Shown piece after piece: positions 1 through 11,696 of a stretch of 64,000 bases of DNA. Each line of letters starts with the position of its first letter. Within the stretch, counting starts at the first letter, position 1. This DNA is from Takakia lepidozioides (lineage: Eukaryota > Streptophyta > Takakiopsida > Takakiales > Takakiaceae). Where the stretch lies: the NCBI GenBank assembly GCA_030704615.1, contig CM060734.1, forward strand, positions 3,842,001 to 3,906,000. The letters run 5' to 3'. Position numbers and translations under genes: made by a program. Under the pieces are notes generated by a model, which searched no databases, was not told the origin of the DNA, and saw only the letters and a program-made list of their open reading frames with translations.

Positions 1-1165
1 ATGGATGCATGCACCCCGTGGTCCTCATATGCTCGCCCCCACTCACTGCCTGTACCGTCTCGGTAGGCAGAGAGACCATTGAGGGAAGTGTATTCCGCAC
101 TCTGCGTTGCTCAGCTAGAGCCAAGCTGATAATCCAGGTCAAGCAATTGAGATCCATTGCTTGCCCCAACACTTGACGACGTGATGCCTCAGAAAGAGAC
201 GACACCGCCGTGGTACCAGTGGTAAAACCCATTGCCCGCTCACGCTCGTCAGCATTAGGCTCCACTAACTGCTGCAACTGAGCATCCCACAGGAGGCCAG
301 GTCCACTATCCCGGAAAGCATGCGATCCTGGGAAGCTGAGCAGTGTAGGTAATGCTGCTCGTGGTTGACCCACCTTGTTGACCACTGCCAAAGGCGAACG
401 GTCATCGTGTCTCACACGTTGAGACTGCCTCCCTGTGTCCAGAATGTTATCCACTGTGAGATGTGCTGGCCGCTGCACCCCATCAAATGCACGCTTGAGC
501 AGTGCGGGTGGCATCATGTTAGTCCACCATAGCCGTGGACGATGAGCCCGTGACCCCACTGTAGCTGCATCTAGCAACACTGCTGACCCAAGCCACGACC
601 GGACTTGATGCACACTGGCCATCACCCTGGCCCGAGAATCGCCCATCAGTGGCACATTCTCCAAGATGTATGCTGGAGATACAGCTTGATGAAGCTGCAA
701 GTGGCGCAAAACCCGCACCATCTCCCAAAACAGACCCGACCTCGAGTCTCGCAATCCATTGCCATGCCCGGCTGATGAATGCCCTTGGCAGGGCCAACCT
801 GCCACTACCAGATCAATGGAGCCAACCCGCTCCAAATCCTGCGCCCCCAGCAACGAAATGTCTGCTGGCAAGGCCTGCTGATATCCACGAATTGCAGACA
901 CCGACAACAACTCAGGGTACCGCTGCACCAACTGAGCAACATGGCGAAGTGAAACGCGTCGTGCAGTCTCATCCCTCTCCACATACAGGTAACGCCGAAC
1001 TCGTACACCTGCCTGTAACACAGCAGCCAATCCGGTGCTGATCCCGCCAAACAAGTCCAGAAGACAAATGCCTTCATCCGGAGACTGCCACACAATAGGT
1101 GTGGTGTCCAATGGAGACAATTGAGGTGGTCCTGGTGCAATCCCCACACTCTCCTCCTCTCTGAC
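1..1165 (-). CDS. Retrotransposon-encoded cytosine-5 DNA methyltransferase domain (3' end off window)
   Basis: C5-methyltransferases transfer a methyl group from S-adenosylmethionine to cytosine. Reading the minus strand from about 1204 leftwards gives one frame with no stop to the window edge. It holds the C5-MTase motifs in canonical, unpermuted order: motif I LLDLFGGISTG (about 1060-1028), motif II YVERDE, catalytic motif IV GWPCQG (about 799-782), motif VI LENVP (about 664-650), motif VIII SRAHRPRLWW (about 550-522), motif IX ERAMGF (about 241-223) and motif X LGQAMDLN (about 169-146). It lies directly after the aspartic protease of a gypsy polyprotein but in the -1 frame; the best join is in a purine-rich run at about 1150-1165. 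The open frame is consistent with selection or recent insertion. Reverse transcriptase would be expected further left, outside the window. What it modifies is inference; self-methylation of the element's DNA is one idea. Confidence 0.9.
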
Positions 1166-2127
1166 GGTACAAAAGCCTCCACCCAGGCTTGTTGCACCCG
1201 TCGATCAGCATCCCGCTGCAAATCCTTGCTCGTGCCCCACAATGGAGTCTGAGCAACCATGGTAGGCAACTCCGCCATACCATACATGTCATCCTGCTCT
1301 CCCGGAGGTGGTACATCCTCTGAATGAGCATTGCCCTCAAGCAACTCTCTAGGCCAACTCACTGCCGCTGTGAATGCTGCTAGTGTCGGCATCTTGCCTC
1401 GCTGGGCAACCGCAACTCCTCCTATGAACGTCACAGGGAGCTGCACACGCCGGCCCTCCCCTGACTGCCATGCAGGCCTATAGGAAGCTGACTCCTCCCA
1501 AAAATCCAGGGTGAAGCCCATGGGGTACAACACTGCCCCACCAACCAGGACATCGTATGAGACTGCGTCTGTCACAATGGCCTTGGCTCGCATCACTGAG
1601 CCATCTGTAGGGTGATCCGGCCGTAGTCTGATAGCCAACTCATGCCGTGTCATGCCCCGAGCCTGCTCCGATCCTCCCAGAGACGTCTGTATCTGGAAAG
1701 GACAAGGCTCCATATCCGCCTCCGTGAGGCCCAAGCCTGCAATAGCAGCTCTGCCCAGCATCAGTGGCTGAGCTCCCGAGTCCAACAAGACTCGCAGTGG
1801 CCGGTACCTCTTGCCTGCCGGTCCACTCAAACAGAAAATGCCATCCTGGTTGTCTAACATGACAACTCCAGGTGTCACCATGGCGCGCTCAATGGCTGGC
1901 CTAGCTGGCAGCTCCATCAACCTGGCAGCTGCAGCTTGCCATGGCGCCGCCGTGGCAGTCTTGACCCTCAAATCCGAGGATCCCTCCGGCACTACACCTC
2001 CCACTATCTCCGCAGAAGATGAAGTAACCTCCCCACTCTCACAGAGTGTAGCTGCCAGCCTGAACACCTCAGCTGGTCTTACCCCGGCGTCGCAATCATG
2101 GTAGCCGAGAACAATGGAGCCTGGCAC
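1150..2127 (-). pseudogene. Gypsy retropepsin-like aspartic protease
   Basis: The open frame carries the retroviral-type protease active site LLDSGAQ (D-S-G, near residue 115 of the open stretch) followed by the hydrophobic segment LMLGRAAIAGLGL and a second conserved region around DVLVGGAVLYPMGF. It would process the polyprotein inside the virus-like particle. It lies between gag (2079-3991) and the methyltransferase (1-1165), each in a different frame. There is no ATG at the start of the open stretch (the first codon is GTG), so it must be reached from gag by frameshifting, or the three frames record indels. The frame stays open to 805, but after about 1150 the encoded residues no longer look like the family while the -1 frame does. 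The family is certain; function is unlikely if the frame changes are mutations. Confidence 0.75.
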
Positions 2128-3991
2128 ACAGATGTGGCCGCTCCTAGCAGCACACTAGCTGCCGTAGCCTTGGCAACACTAGGTAGTGGTGCTACCCGTG
2201 TAGCTCTCCCCAATGGCATAGTAACCTCCGCCTCGGTAATAGTCGGGCGAGAACTAGGTGCCATGGATGGCGTCGACACTGTCTCCGCCAATGTGAATGA
2301 CTGAGGAAGCCTAGCCTGACGGCTTGCCTCCCCACGCTGTGGATCCAACTCCACCTCTGCACCTCGTGGCTCAGGAACTCGTGCTGCTCCTCGAGTCACG
2401 GCTGCAGCAGACTCCACCTGCACTAGTGGTAGTGCTGCTCCACACATGAATCCCATGCCTCCCATATCTCCTCCCTCAGGAGCAGGAGGTGGACCATCCG
2501 GCCTTAGAGCCGGTACCACCTGAGCTGTAGCCATGGCAGCGAGCCTCTGCTCTAGCTGCTGAAGCCGGTTGGCCATGCCTTGGTCAACACCCTGACCTCC
2601 GCGTCCTTGGCCACGTTGAGCTTGCCCTTGGCCTGCACCTCGTGGCTGGCCACCTCGTCCTCTCTGGGCTGCTCCACCTCGCCCCCGGCCACCATTGTTC
2701 CCTTGGAACTGGCCTGGGCGCAACTCAGGATGCAAACCATAACACTGGGCCTCTCCATGCCCGTGCTTGCCACAATGCCCACACTGCAACTGTGCAGGCT
2801 GTGCATGTGCCGACCCTTTGCCTCCCTCTGGGCAATCCTTCTTGACATGGGGTCCTCCACATGTCCAGCACACCACATCCGCCCGTTGTTGGCCAGCAAA
2901 TGAAGGGAGAGACCCCTGCATTGAGGTCCTCTCTGCCCTTCCCTGAGCTTCACCTGAGCCCCCTTGTTGCCTTGAGCACGTTGAGGTAGTGGTTGGCTAG
3001 GAGCACCACTACCCCGTGGTGTCTCCTTAGCAAATCCCACCATGACCACTCGTTCCTCCACCATGTTGAGCTCTATCCGCTCTGCCAGCAAAAACACATT
3101 TGCTAAGGTGGGTTGGGCCGCTTGTAGGAGAGTTGCATCCCGCACCCTTCTCCTCAGCTCCTTGTCCAATATCCCATACCAGAATTGGACTGCCTGAGCT
3201 TCCGTAACCCCTTGGGTTACATTTATCAAGCGCCTCATGCGAGTGAAAGCCTCCCTCAAGCTCTCGGTCGGCTTCCGTTGGAACTCTTGCAAGCTCCGCA
3301 ACTTCTCTGTCCTCACCCCTTGGTAGTTCCCTCTCAACTCTTCGAAGAACTCCACAACAGGGTTGAAGGCAGGCACGGGTGCTAGTGCTGGTGCGGTAGT
3401 GGCTTGGGTGGACGTCGTAGCTACTGTACCACCAGTCCCACTGCTGCTTGCTGAAGCTGCCGGTGCAGCGGCAGGTGTAGCCACTGCCCTCGTGGCTCTA
3501 GTGCCCCTAGTGATGGAGACATAGTCGGGTGACCAGTACATCCTCCACTCCTCGATCTCAACCTCATGCCCCCGCCTGAACTCATGGTAATCATCCATAG
3601 GCGGCCCCTCAAGGTGCTGAAACAGCCCTTTCCATGCCATGAACGGCGTAAATAGTTGTGGATTGCGCATTTGCTGCAAATCACACCAACTATCAAACTC
3701 TTGGATAAAATCATCCAACTCAATGGTGCCCACCGCCCCAGAGTACCTTCGTGGCCCCTTGGTAGCTCCATACATCTCCTCCATTGTGTCCCACAACAAT
3801 GGCAAAGAAACAACTTGCACCGCCGGTATGAGCCCTCCTGATTCACAATCCGAATCAGAACCTTCCGTGGAAGACACAGGAGGTGAAGGTGGCCTAAACC
3901 GCACACCTCGTCTCGTGTACCCACTAGTATCGCTAGTGCTCGAACCGGCACTGTCCCCAGCAACTAGTGGCACCTCCGTGTTGACACTCAA
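2079..3991 (-). pseudogene. Gypsy Gag with two CCHC zinc knuckles, in two frames
   Basis: Gag forms the nucleocapsid shell of the retrotransposon particle. The first frame (3991 to about 2915) has an acidic Ser-rich N-terminus, an Ala/Ser/Thr-rich linker, then a Retrotrans_gag-like helical region (PVVEFFEELRGNYQGV, then SLREAFTRMRRLINV). The second frame (2921 to 2079) continues with two CX2CX4HX4C knuckles, CWTCGGPHVKKDC and CGHCGKHGHGEAQC, then an Arg/Gly/Gln-rich tract and a Pro/Ala-rich tail that runs into the protease. The frame change near 2915 looks like an indel. The first frame has no in-frame ATG: it starts at TTG, and the ATGs just upstream near 4000 are in another frame. Downstream on the same strand are protease and DNA methyltransferase. 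Confidence 0.8.
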
Positions 3992-4179
3992 CCGGTCATG
4001 AACATGTCCCTAACCCCCTCTCCACAAGGTAACCGGGTAGAGAACCTGTTGCGGCTTATGGTTTGGAATACTAAGTTCCTAACATAGCCTACACCTGAAC
4101 TTGCATGACCATGGGAATATCATGAAGATACTCCTCAAACCGCCCTCCACGAGCTTCAAAATTCGGCCTTCCAGACCAC

Positions 4180-5540
4180 ATGCCAGTCCTTAGTCCACCA
4201 GTGCCTCCACAAGTCAGCACAGGCCATCCACAGGTCAACACGGGCCACCACAGACCAGCACAGGCCCACACATCTCACTGGTCACAGCCGTCACAGTCCC
4301 ACAGGCCACTGGGCACAGCCTGTCACAGCCCCTCACAGCTCGTCACAGCCTCAAAGGCCTCAGGCACAGCCTGTCACAGCCCCTCACAGCCCGTCACAGC
4401 CCCAAAGGCCTCAGGCGCGGCCTGTCACAGCCCCTCACAGCCCGTCACAGCCCCAAAGGCCATGGGCACGGCGTGTCACAGCCCGTCACAGCCCGTCACA
4501 GCCTCAAAGGCCTCAGGCACGGCCTGTCACAGCCCATCACAGCCCAAAGGCCTCAGGCACGGCCTGTCACAGCCCCTCACAGCCCGTCACAGCCCCAAAG
4601 GCCTCAGGCGCGGCCTGTCACAGCCCCTCACAGCCCGTCACAGCCCCAAAGGCCTCAGGCACGGCCTGTCACAGCCCGTCACAGCCCCAAAGGCCTCAGG
4701 CGCGGCCTGTCACAGCCCCTCACAGCCCGTCACAGCCCCAAAGGCCATGGGCACGGCCTGTCACAGCCCCTCACAGCCCGTCACAGCCCCAAAGGCCTCA
4801 GGCACGGCCTGTCACAGCCCATCACAGCCCCAAAGGCCTCAGGCACGGCCTGTCACAGCCCCTCACAGCCCGTCACAGCCCCAAAGGCCTCAGGCGCGGC
4901 CTGTCACAGCCCCTCACAGCCCCTCACAGCCCCAAAGGCCATGGGCACGGCCTGTCACAGCCCCTCACAGCCCGTCACAGCCTCAAAGGCCTCAGGCACG
5001 GCCTGTCACAGCCCCTCACAGCCCGTCACAGCCCAAAGGCCATGGGCACGGCCTGTCACAGCCCCTCACAGCCCGTCACAGCCTCAAAGGCCTCAGGCAC
5101 ACGGCCTGTCACAGCCTGACACAGCCCGTCACAGCCCCACAGGCACAGGGCACAGCCCATCACAGCCCATCACAGCCTCAAAGGCCTCAGGCACGGCCTG
5201 TCACAGCCCCTCACAGCCCATCACAGCCCAAAGGCCATGGGCACAGCCTGTCACAGCCCGTCACAGCCCCACAGGCCTCAGGGCACAGCCTGTCACAGCC
5301 CCGCACAGCCCGTCACAGCCCCAAAAGGCCACTGGGCACAGCCTGTCACAGCCTGACACAGCCCGTCACAGCCCCACAGGGCACAGGGCACAGCCTGTCA
5401 CAGCCCATCACAGCCTGTCACAGCTTGCCACAGCCCGTCACAGCCCGTCACAGCTCGCCACAGCCTGACACAGCCCGTCACAGCCCGTCACAGCTTGCCA
5501 CAGCTTGCCACAGCCCCACACATGGCCGCTCTGGCACTTT
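4180..5540. repeat. GTCACAGCCC minisatellite in the gypsy leader or LTR
   Basis: About 1.3 kb of tandem repeat built from a roughly 10-base unit close to CACAGCCCGT. It is organised into higher-order units of about 50 bases that end in CAAAGGCCTCAGGCACGG. It lies between the gag start and the LTR end at 7378, so it is part of the element's leader or a very long LTR. The long open frames across it (for example 4180-5577) are consequences of the repeat and are not genes. The tract decays at its right end into TTGCCACAG variants. Confidence 0.9.
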
Positions 5541-7051
5541 AGCCATTTCTCCAAGGGGTTTAGCCACGCCAAGCTAGGGTTTGTGTCTCTTGGACTCTAG
5601 GCTTCTTTCCACCGAGCTATGGTGGCTGTGAGGAAATCAGCAAGGTATCCTTGCTCTTTCGGCTCCCACACACCACCATAGTAGCCCTAAGCCATGAGGT
5701 GGTTGCCACAAACCAAGCCTTCTTTCTCACTTAGCCTACCCAAACACGCCACTAAACTCAATGGCAAACAACCAAGTCCTGCTGGTTCCCAGCCCTTGTG
5801 AGCACTCATTCAAGCACTCTCCTTGGCCATAGCATCTGTCTTAGAGCCTCTTCCAGCCCCCTACACCTGCTGCTTTAAGAGTTGCGCTCCCTTCAAGCTT
5901 GAAGTTGAAACCCCAACTCACATATGCCCTACAAGTGCTTTTCTTTCACTCCAAGTGGAAACCAGCCCTAGACCTTCAGTTCTAGCTCTCTAAAGCTTGA
6001 AAACAAGAGCCTCAATGGGCTGAAGGCATGCTCCACACATGCCCCACTCTCACCATAAAAGAATCAGCTCCTTTGCTTCATTTCTTGCACCCACAAACCT
6101 GAAAATACAAGCTTCAGCATGCTGAAAGCATGCTCCACATGCCCTACAGGGAAACCAGCCCCTTCCTTCCTTTCTTGCACTCCCACACCTGAAAGTGCAA
6201 GCCTTCACCAGGCTGATAGCATGCTCCACACATGCATTGCCCTCACATAAGGGAAGTCAGCCCTTCCCTCTTCCTTGCTTGCCCTCCAAGCTTGAAGATG
6301 GAAGCTTCAATGAGCTGAATACATGCTCCACACATGCAACCTCTTCACACAAGAGATATCAGCCCCTATCTTGGCTCCTTGGCTCCTTGATGCTCTCTAA
6401 GACAAGACTAAGCACTCCATAGCCTTTGCCAAGCTCCTGAAACCCTAAGGCTTACATTTCCAGCCACAAGACACTTCTCTTGTGGTGCAAGAGCTCTTCT
6501 TCCAAGCTCTGTAACCCTAGGTGCACATTCCATGGCCTTGCCGCACCTCTTAGCTCATGTTCCAGCCCTGCTCTCGCCATGACAAGAGCCCTCTCAATGC
6601 TGAAGTTCGAGATTGAAACCCAATCTCACCATACTCCACAAAGTGCACTGATTTGCCCCAAGCCAAATCAGCCCTTTCGCTTGGTCTTGCAATCCTTCAC
6701 ACAATGACAGCTCGCATTCCCAAGTCCAGTTCTCAGCTTTGCCACCAAAGCCACTATAACCTGCTCTTGACTGGTCCTCTTCCCAATCGTGCTTGCTCAT
6801 GCATGTACACAATCTGAAACCATCAAGGTGCTCTGGAATTACCTACAGTATGGTGCTTTCATCTCTGAAGCTGAAGATCGAATGCCAAGGTTTACCACCT
6901 CGTAACCCACATCGCCTCCGCTTCTAACAACCAAGAGCTCCACGGTGCTCCTTGCATAACAACTTGGTTTCTCTCATTCTCAAGCAAAAACCACAAGTGC
7001 TACAACTAACTCGTATCTAGCACTCATAGATACGAGCTCATCTTTCTCGAG
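5541..7051. other. Gypsy leader or LTR body, no gene
   Basis: This stretch lies between the minisatellite and the LTR end. It has several loosely repeated phrases, such as tgctccacacatgcc following agcttgaa or acctgaaa, spaced roughly 100 bases apart around 5980-6350. This suggests an old degenerate tandem structure. I see no reading frame with family features and no clear primer-binding site. Confidence 0.5.
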
Positions 7052-7378
7052 TGATAAAGAGGAAGAATACAAGCACAAGCTCATGCGAGCTCACAAAGCT
7101 GAAGCATAAACTCAGGCATATATAACCTCATCACTCAAATACAAGTCAAGCCAAGTGCACCCCACGCCATGGGGAATCCACACTACGGCGCCATAGCTAG
7201 GCGCGGTGAGGCTCAACTCGAGAAAGATGAGCCTCCCGCGCTTGCCGTGAAGATAACCACTCCAGGGCCTAAATCTGCCTTGACCCCTGGATTGACACTT
7301 GGGCCAATCCCAAATGTCAATATGTAAAAGCTAGCTATTTCCTAGCTAGTTTCACACTAGTGGTAAAATAACTTGACA
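7052..7378 (-). repeat. 5' terminal part of a gypsy LTR (copy 1)
   Basis: On the minus strand the sequence starts TGTCAAGTTATTTTACC at 7378. It matches 24950-24624 over its whole 327 bases with few differences, then the two diverge. The TG start and the position upstream of gag on the same strand fit the outer end of the 5' LTR of the methyltransferase-bearing element. The inner LTR end and primer site between 5540 and 7052 could not be placed. Confidence 0.65.
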
Positions 7379-8065
7379 GGTCGCTTCATTTAATTTTTTT
7401 CTTAAAACATAAGCGACCGCAAGCATAGGCGGTCGCTTCATTTTCAAAACATTTAAAATAAATAAGCGACCGCCAACATAGGTGGTCGCTTCATTTTCAA
7501 AAACTTCAAGAAAAAAAAGCGACCGCCAACGTAGGCGGTCTCTTCATTAAAATAAAATAAAATAAATAAGCGACCGCCAGCATAGGCGGTCGCTTCATTT
7601 TCAAAACATTTAAAATAAATAAACGACCGCCAACATAGGCGGTCGCTTCATTTTCAAAAAACCTTAAAATAAATAAGCAACCGCCAACATAGGCAATCGT
7701 TTCATTTTTTTTTTAAATAAAAAAAATAATCGACCGCCAGCATAGGCGGTCGCTTCATTTTCAAAACATTTAAAATAAATAAGCGACCGCCAACATCGGC
7801 GGTCGCTTCATTTTCAAAAACTTAAAAAAAAATAAGCGGCCGCCAACATAGGCGGTTGCTTCATTTTCTTTTAAATTAAAAAAAATAAGTGACCGCCAGC
7901 ATAGGCGGTCGCTTCATTTTCAAAACATTTTAAATAAATAAGCGACCGTCAACATAGGCGGTCGCTTCATTTTCAAAAACTTTAAAAAAAATAAGCGACC
8001 GCCAATATAGGCGGTCGCTTCATTTCCAAAATAATTAAAATAAAAGCGACCACCAGTAATGGCGA
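7379..8065. repeat. Hairpin satellite, about 13 units of 52-55 bases
   Basis: Each unit contains AAGCGACCGCC, a six-base spacer close to AACATA, then GGCGGTCGCTT. This is an 11-base perfect inverted repeat. Units are separated by AT-rich linkers (cattttcaaaacatttaaaataaat). Units start near 7411, 7463, 7517, 7568, 7621, 7675, 7729, 7781, 7834, 7887, 7940, 7992 and 8044, and several carry compensating or single changes. Subterminal arrays of GCGAC/GTCGC palindromes are known from plant CACTA transposons. No CACTA terminus was found here, so that link is a guess. Confidence 0.85.
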
Positions 8066-8383
8066 TCGCTGCAATTTGTAAAAACAAAAACTGCCAGTAA
8101 TGGAAGTGTGACTGGGGGCTTATATCCCCCCCCCCTCATTCCTCGCTCCATGCGCAGGGCAGACCTCACAAGCAAATCACCGAACACAAACATGAGCAAG
8201 TGACGGTGCCTTTGGCCGATATTTTGGCTGGTATACACATGGACAACATCTTTTATTTTCCAACACATACACAACAGCAATACAAATACTCATAGTGACA
8301 ATGATCACATTGGTATTACTTCAGTACAGAAATATAAACATGTCCACTAAAAAGTGCTGATGTATGCCTATAGCTGTTTTGCT

Positions 8384-9290
8384 TTAATTCCTTCTACTGC
8401 TTCGACGGCGGGACGAAGAAGATCCTAATCCTAATACTCCGATGGGTTGAAAATCCGGGTCACCCTCGACTTCACCACCGTTGCCATGATCAGTGTTGGA
8501 ATCGTCCTCCCTATCCGACCTCATATGTCCAGGCTTTTGAATCTGCAAGCGACCTCGAACCACATTTAGTTCTCTCTGAGGTCGATTCCCGCTCCGGTCT
8601 TGAATACCATCCACGGTATCTGGTCTGTTTGTGGGCCGATCGCCTACAAAAGGCTGGACTGTTCTCTGTCGTTTATGGACTTGGGACGCAATCGAAGGTG
8701 GTCTCGAAGGAGGTACCGGAGGGGGAACTGCCCGAGATGGACCGGCATTAGATGGTCCGGCATGTAAGGAACCACGGGTCTGCTGCGCAACACGTCGGTT
8801 AAGGTGGAATTGTAGTGGCAGGTTGTCATCATCCGAGGCTTCAACTTCTGCCTGGTCCAATGCAGCAGAATGATGCATGCGTGTGGAAAACAGATCAACC
8901 CTGTTGCTCCTTAATGCCCGCTGTGTTGATGGGGAGCTGGATCGGTTTTGGCATTGTGATGGAGCTGGTCGTATCGGTGAGGCATGATCCAGTCCCGTCA
9001 ACTGTACAATGGGTTCGACACCATCATTTGTATGAACAAGGTTGCGTACGTCGATCGGTCCTGGCTGTACATCACCCCTAAGCTCCATTGGGGCACTACC
9101 GGTGGCTTCAGCGTGTAGTGGGGGCGAGGTCGACCCCAACTTCATTTTGAGGACCATGTTCTGGGGATGACACAATTGCAGCTTCACCTTCATCTGCGAT
9201 ACGCACTTCTTCAAGAAGGTCATCAAAGGTCGGCTGGATATAAACACCATCCGAGAAAGCATTTGACAAAGTCGACTTGGTCCTTCCTTA
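8384..9290 (-). pseudogene. Low-complexity C-terminal gene fragment, function unknown
   Basis: The open frame encodes a Pro/Ser/Arg-rich protein end with an acidic patch (ASDDDNLPLQFHLN), the phrase EGDPDFQPIG and a basic terminus SSSSRRRSSRRN. Upstream of about 9120 the protein-like frame is a different one (QPTFDDLLEEVRIADEG), which ends at a stop next to the run of five C in cgcccccac. A single-base indel there has therefore broken the gene. The gene is cut at about 9290 by the 5' end of the LINE. The tail resembles those of some plant hAT-type transposases, but no catalytic region is present, so the family is left open. Confidence 0.5.
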
Positions 9291-11696
9291 TGGCAGTGCT
9301 CCACAAATCAGGCATCCCTCATGGCTTCTGCCAGTAGGTTCAGATTCTGCTGTAAGGGGCAACCAGCAGACACATGGTTAATGGGCATCTCTCCAAACCC
9401 TTCCCGCTCCAAAGGTCAGTAAGGCAGGGCTGCCCTCTGGCACCTTTTCTCTTCCTGTTTGTGGTAGACGCTCTCGGGCACATGTTAGACAACAACCCTA
9501 AGGTGAAAGGCCTAAAGCTTCAAACCCCAAGAACAACCACCTAGAAGGAAGTCAAGGACGCAATGTTCGTTGATAATACCTTCTTACTTCTCCAAGCCAA
9601 TAGCCCCTCGTTGGAAGCTGCACAAGACACGCTCAGCCACTTCTGCAGTGTCTCTGGGTTCAGAATCAATTGGTCCAAAACCAAAGCCTTGTTACTAGGG
9701 GACCGCTCGAAATCCGAAATTGGGACAGCTCCCACATGGGGGCAGCACCTGGGCCTACATTGGCTTAAAGAAGGGGAGCCTACCACACTATTAGGGCACA
9801 CATTCGGCATCAATCTCACTGAGGAACTAAGGATGGAGCCCACAATTCAAAAGTTGAAGCACCACCTAGCCTACTGGGGGTCGTGTCACCTATCTATCAC
9901 GGGAAGGGCACTGGTAGCCAACCAGATTATTCTGGCAAGTATTTGATACTTTGCTTCAACCTGGGGCCCTCATTCAAAATTCCTCAAGGAAATCAAAAAG
10001 CTGATTAGGAACTTCATCTGGGGAGCTGCAAACTCCTCCCAAAACAAAAGACCTCAGGTGTCCTGGGCCCAGATCTGCCTGCCAAAAAATATGGGGGGCC
10101 TGGGTGTACTTGACCCAGCTACGCAGATCAAGGCTCTCCTGGGAAAATGGATTCCCAGATTCATTGGGCCGGATGGAGGCTGCTGGAAGCTAATGGTCTC
10201 CACCACAATATCCTCCTCCACTCCTCTGCAACGTGTGCAGTGGTTGGCTTCAAGCCGCTGGCTTCTTCAGGGTTTTAAACATAAATCATTGGGCTCCCCT
10301 CTCTGGTCATCAATCTGGAATTCCTGGAACTGCCTTAGGCCATTCTTGAGGAAACTTGAGCCTAAAACCTTCCATGAAACCCTTCGGCAACACCTTTTCC
10401 TCAACAATCCAGGCCCCTCTGCGGCGGACCGAGCTTCTGCCAAAAGATGGGCAGGCTGGGAGACCAGAGGAATCTCCACGATTAACGATTTATGGGAAAA
10501 CACACCTCAATCTCTCTACCAGGCATTGGGGGCCACCCGTCTACAATCTGGAATCTCCCTCATCATTCAATCAATCCCAGATCCCTGGAAACTCATTCTA
10601 AAAGCTTGCCCAGGACTTGTTCATGCCAATCAGTTGGTTATGAATAACTCACAGGCACTACAAATTCTTTACATTTCAGAAGTTGGCCAGATCTTGCTCA
10701 AGGGGTTTTCCTTCCAAGCAGATGAGCTTTCAGGACACCTTTCTCTCACCAGCCAGGTACCCATATCACTCCCAGCTTCCAACACCAGCCTAGTGAGAAT
10801 TTGCCAGTGGTCATCCCCAACAAAGACCTTCAAGCCTTCAAGGCCTACTGGGACAAACACACTCACCTGGCTAAGTAAGGAGAACTTTATCCTCTTCGGG
10901 AACTCCAGCATTACTTCGCTACAGTTGGACCCATCTGAATGGGAATGGGCCTTTCAGGATGAACGACACCCACTATTTTCCTACTCAGCCAAAAAGGGCT
11001 ATAGAGCTATGCTGGGAGCCAGACCTCTCATTTCTAAATGGGAAAATAGATGGAGTCACGAGAACTTCAACCAGGAAGACTGGAAAGGTATTTGGTCTCT
11101 TGTCTGGGAGAAAACAAAGCCGGCAAAGATAAGTGCTTTCTTATGGCAAGTGGCCAATAGAGTGCTCAAGGTGGGCCAATTCCTCAATTTCAATGAAGCA
11201 ATCATCTGCCAATGTTGTGCCAATCAAACCATTGAATCTTTAGAGCATTGTCTTCTCCATTGTCTGGTGCCCTCAATAGTCTGGCCTCTGGCTCGAGGCT
11301 TCTACAGATCTTGGGACACCTTAAGATTTGGATCCCTGGAAATCCTTCTCAACTACAACCAGGGGCAGAAAACTAAGGCTTCCGACTGTCCAGTTTTTGA
11401 AGCCCTCAGATGGTCTGTCCTCTGGAACATTTGGAAGAGTCGTTGTCTCTGCAACAGATATCATGTCTCTAGTTTTCTTTGACTTGACAATTGCAGCTAA
11501 AAAGGCTTGGGCCTCACTGTGTGCAGTGGCGACCAAGAAACCAGAGCGTTTGCCAGCACTCATCGCTATTTTCAGGGCTACCTGGGGCCACAATGGGCTC
11601 ATTTGCACATGCTCCAGTGATCTCACCTATCTTTGGGCAGACAAAATTCCACCTTCATGGGAGGGACACAGGAATCCCCTCTTCAGCCTCCCCTGA
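9290..11696 (+). pseudogene. LINE ORF2: reverse transcriptase and zf-RVT
   Basis: One frame runs from 9290 to 11482. Visible parts in order: the NGHLSKPF block, the RT motif RQGCPLAPFLF (about 9422-9454), a degenerate catalytic box FVDNTFLLL at about 9566-9592 where FADD is normal, thumb-region residues, and a zinc-binding zf-RVT domain (CQCCANQTIESLEHCLLHC, about 11209-11265). In-frame stops lie at 9335 (TAG), 9353 (TAA), 9542 (TAG) and 9944 (TGA, where a Trp is expected). After about 11450 the C-terminus continues in another frame (FFDLTIAAKKAW). The endonuclease half is absent. The second catalytic Asp is Asn. This copy is dead. Confidence 0.85.

Noticed and set aside
649-1041. + strand frame opposite the methyltransferase
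   Set aside because: It is the shadow of a conserved minus-strand domain and has no features of its own.
4180-5577. Two long + strand ORFs (465 and 331 codons)
   Set aside because: They consist only of translated minisatellite units (SQPVTAPKASGT-like). Repeat period and composition explain the lack of stops.
7379-8065. CRISPR array (regular hairpin repeats)
   Set aside because: Spacers are not unique but similar AT-rich linkers, the context is eukaryotic, and there are no cas genes.
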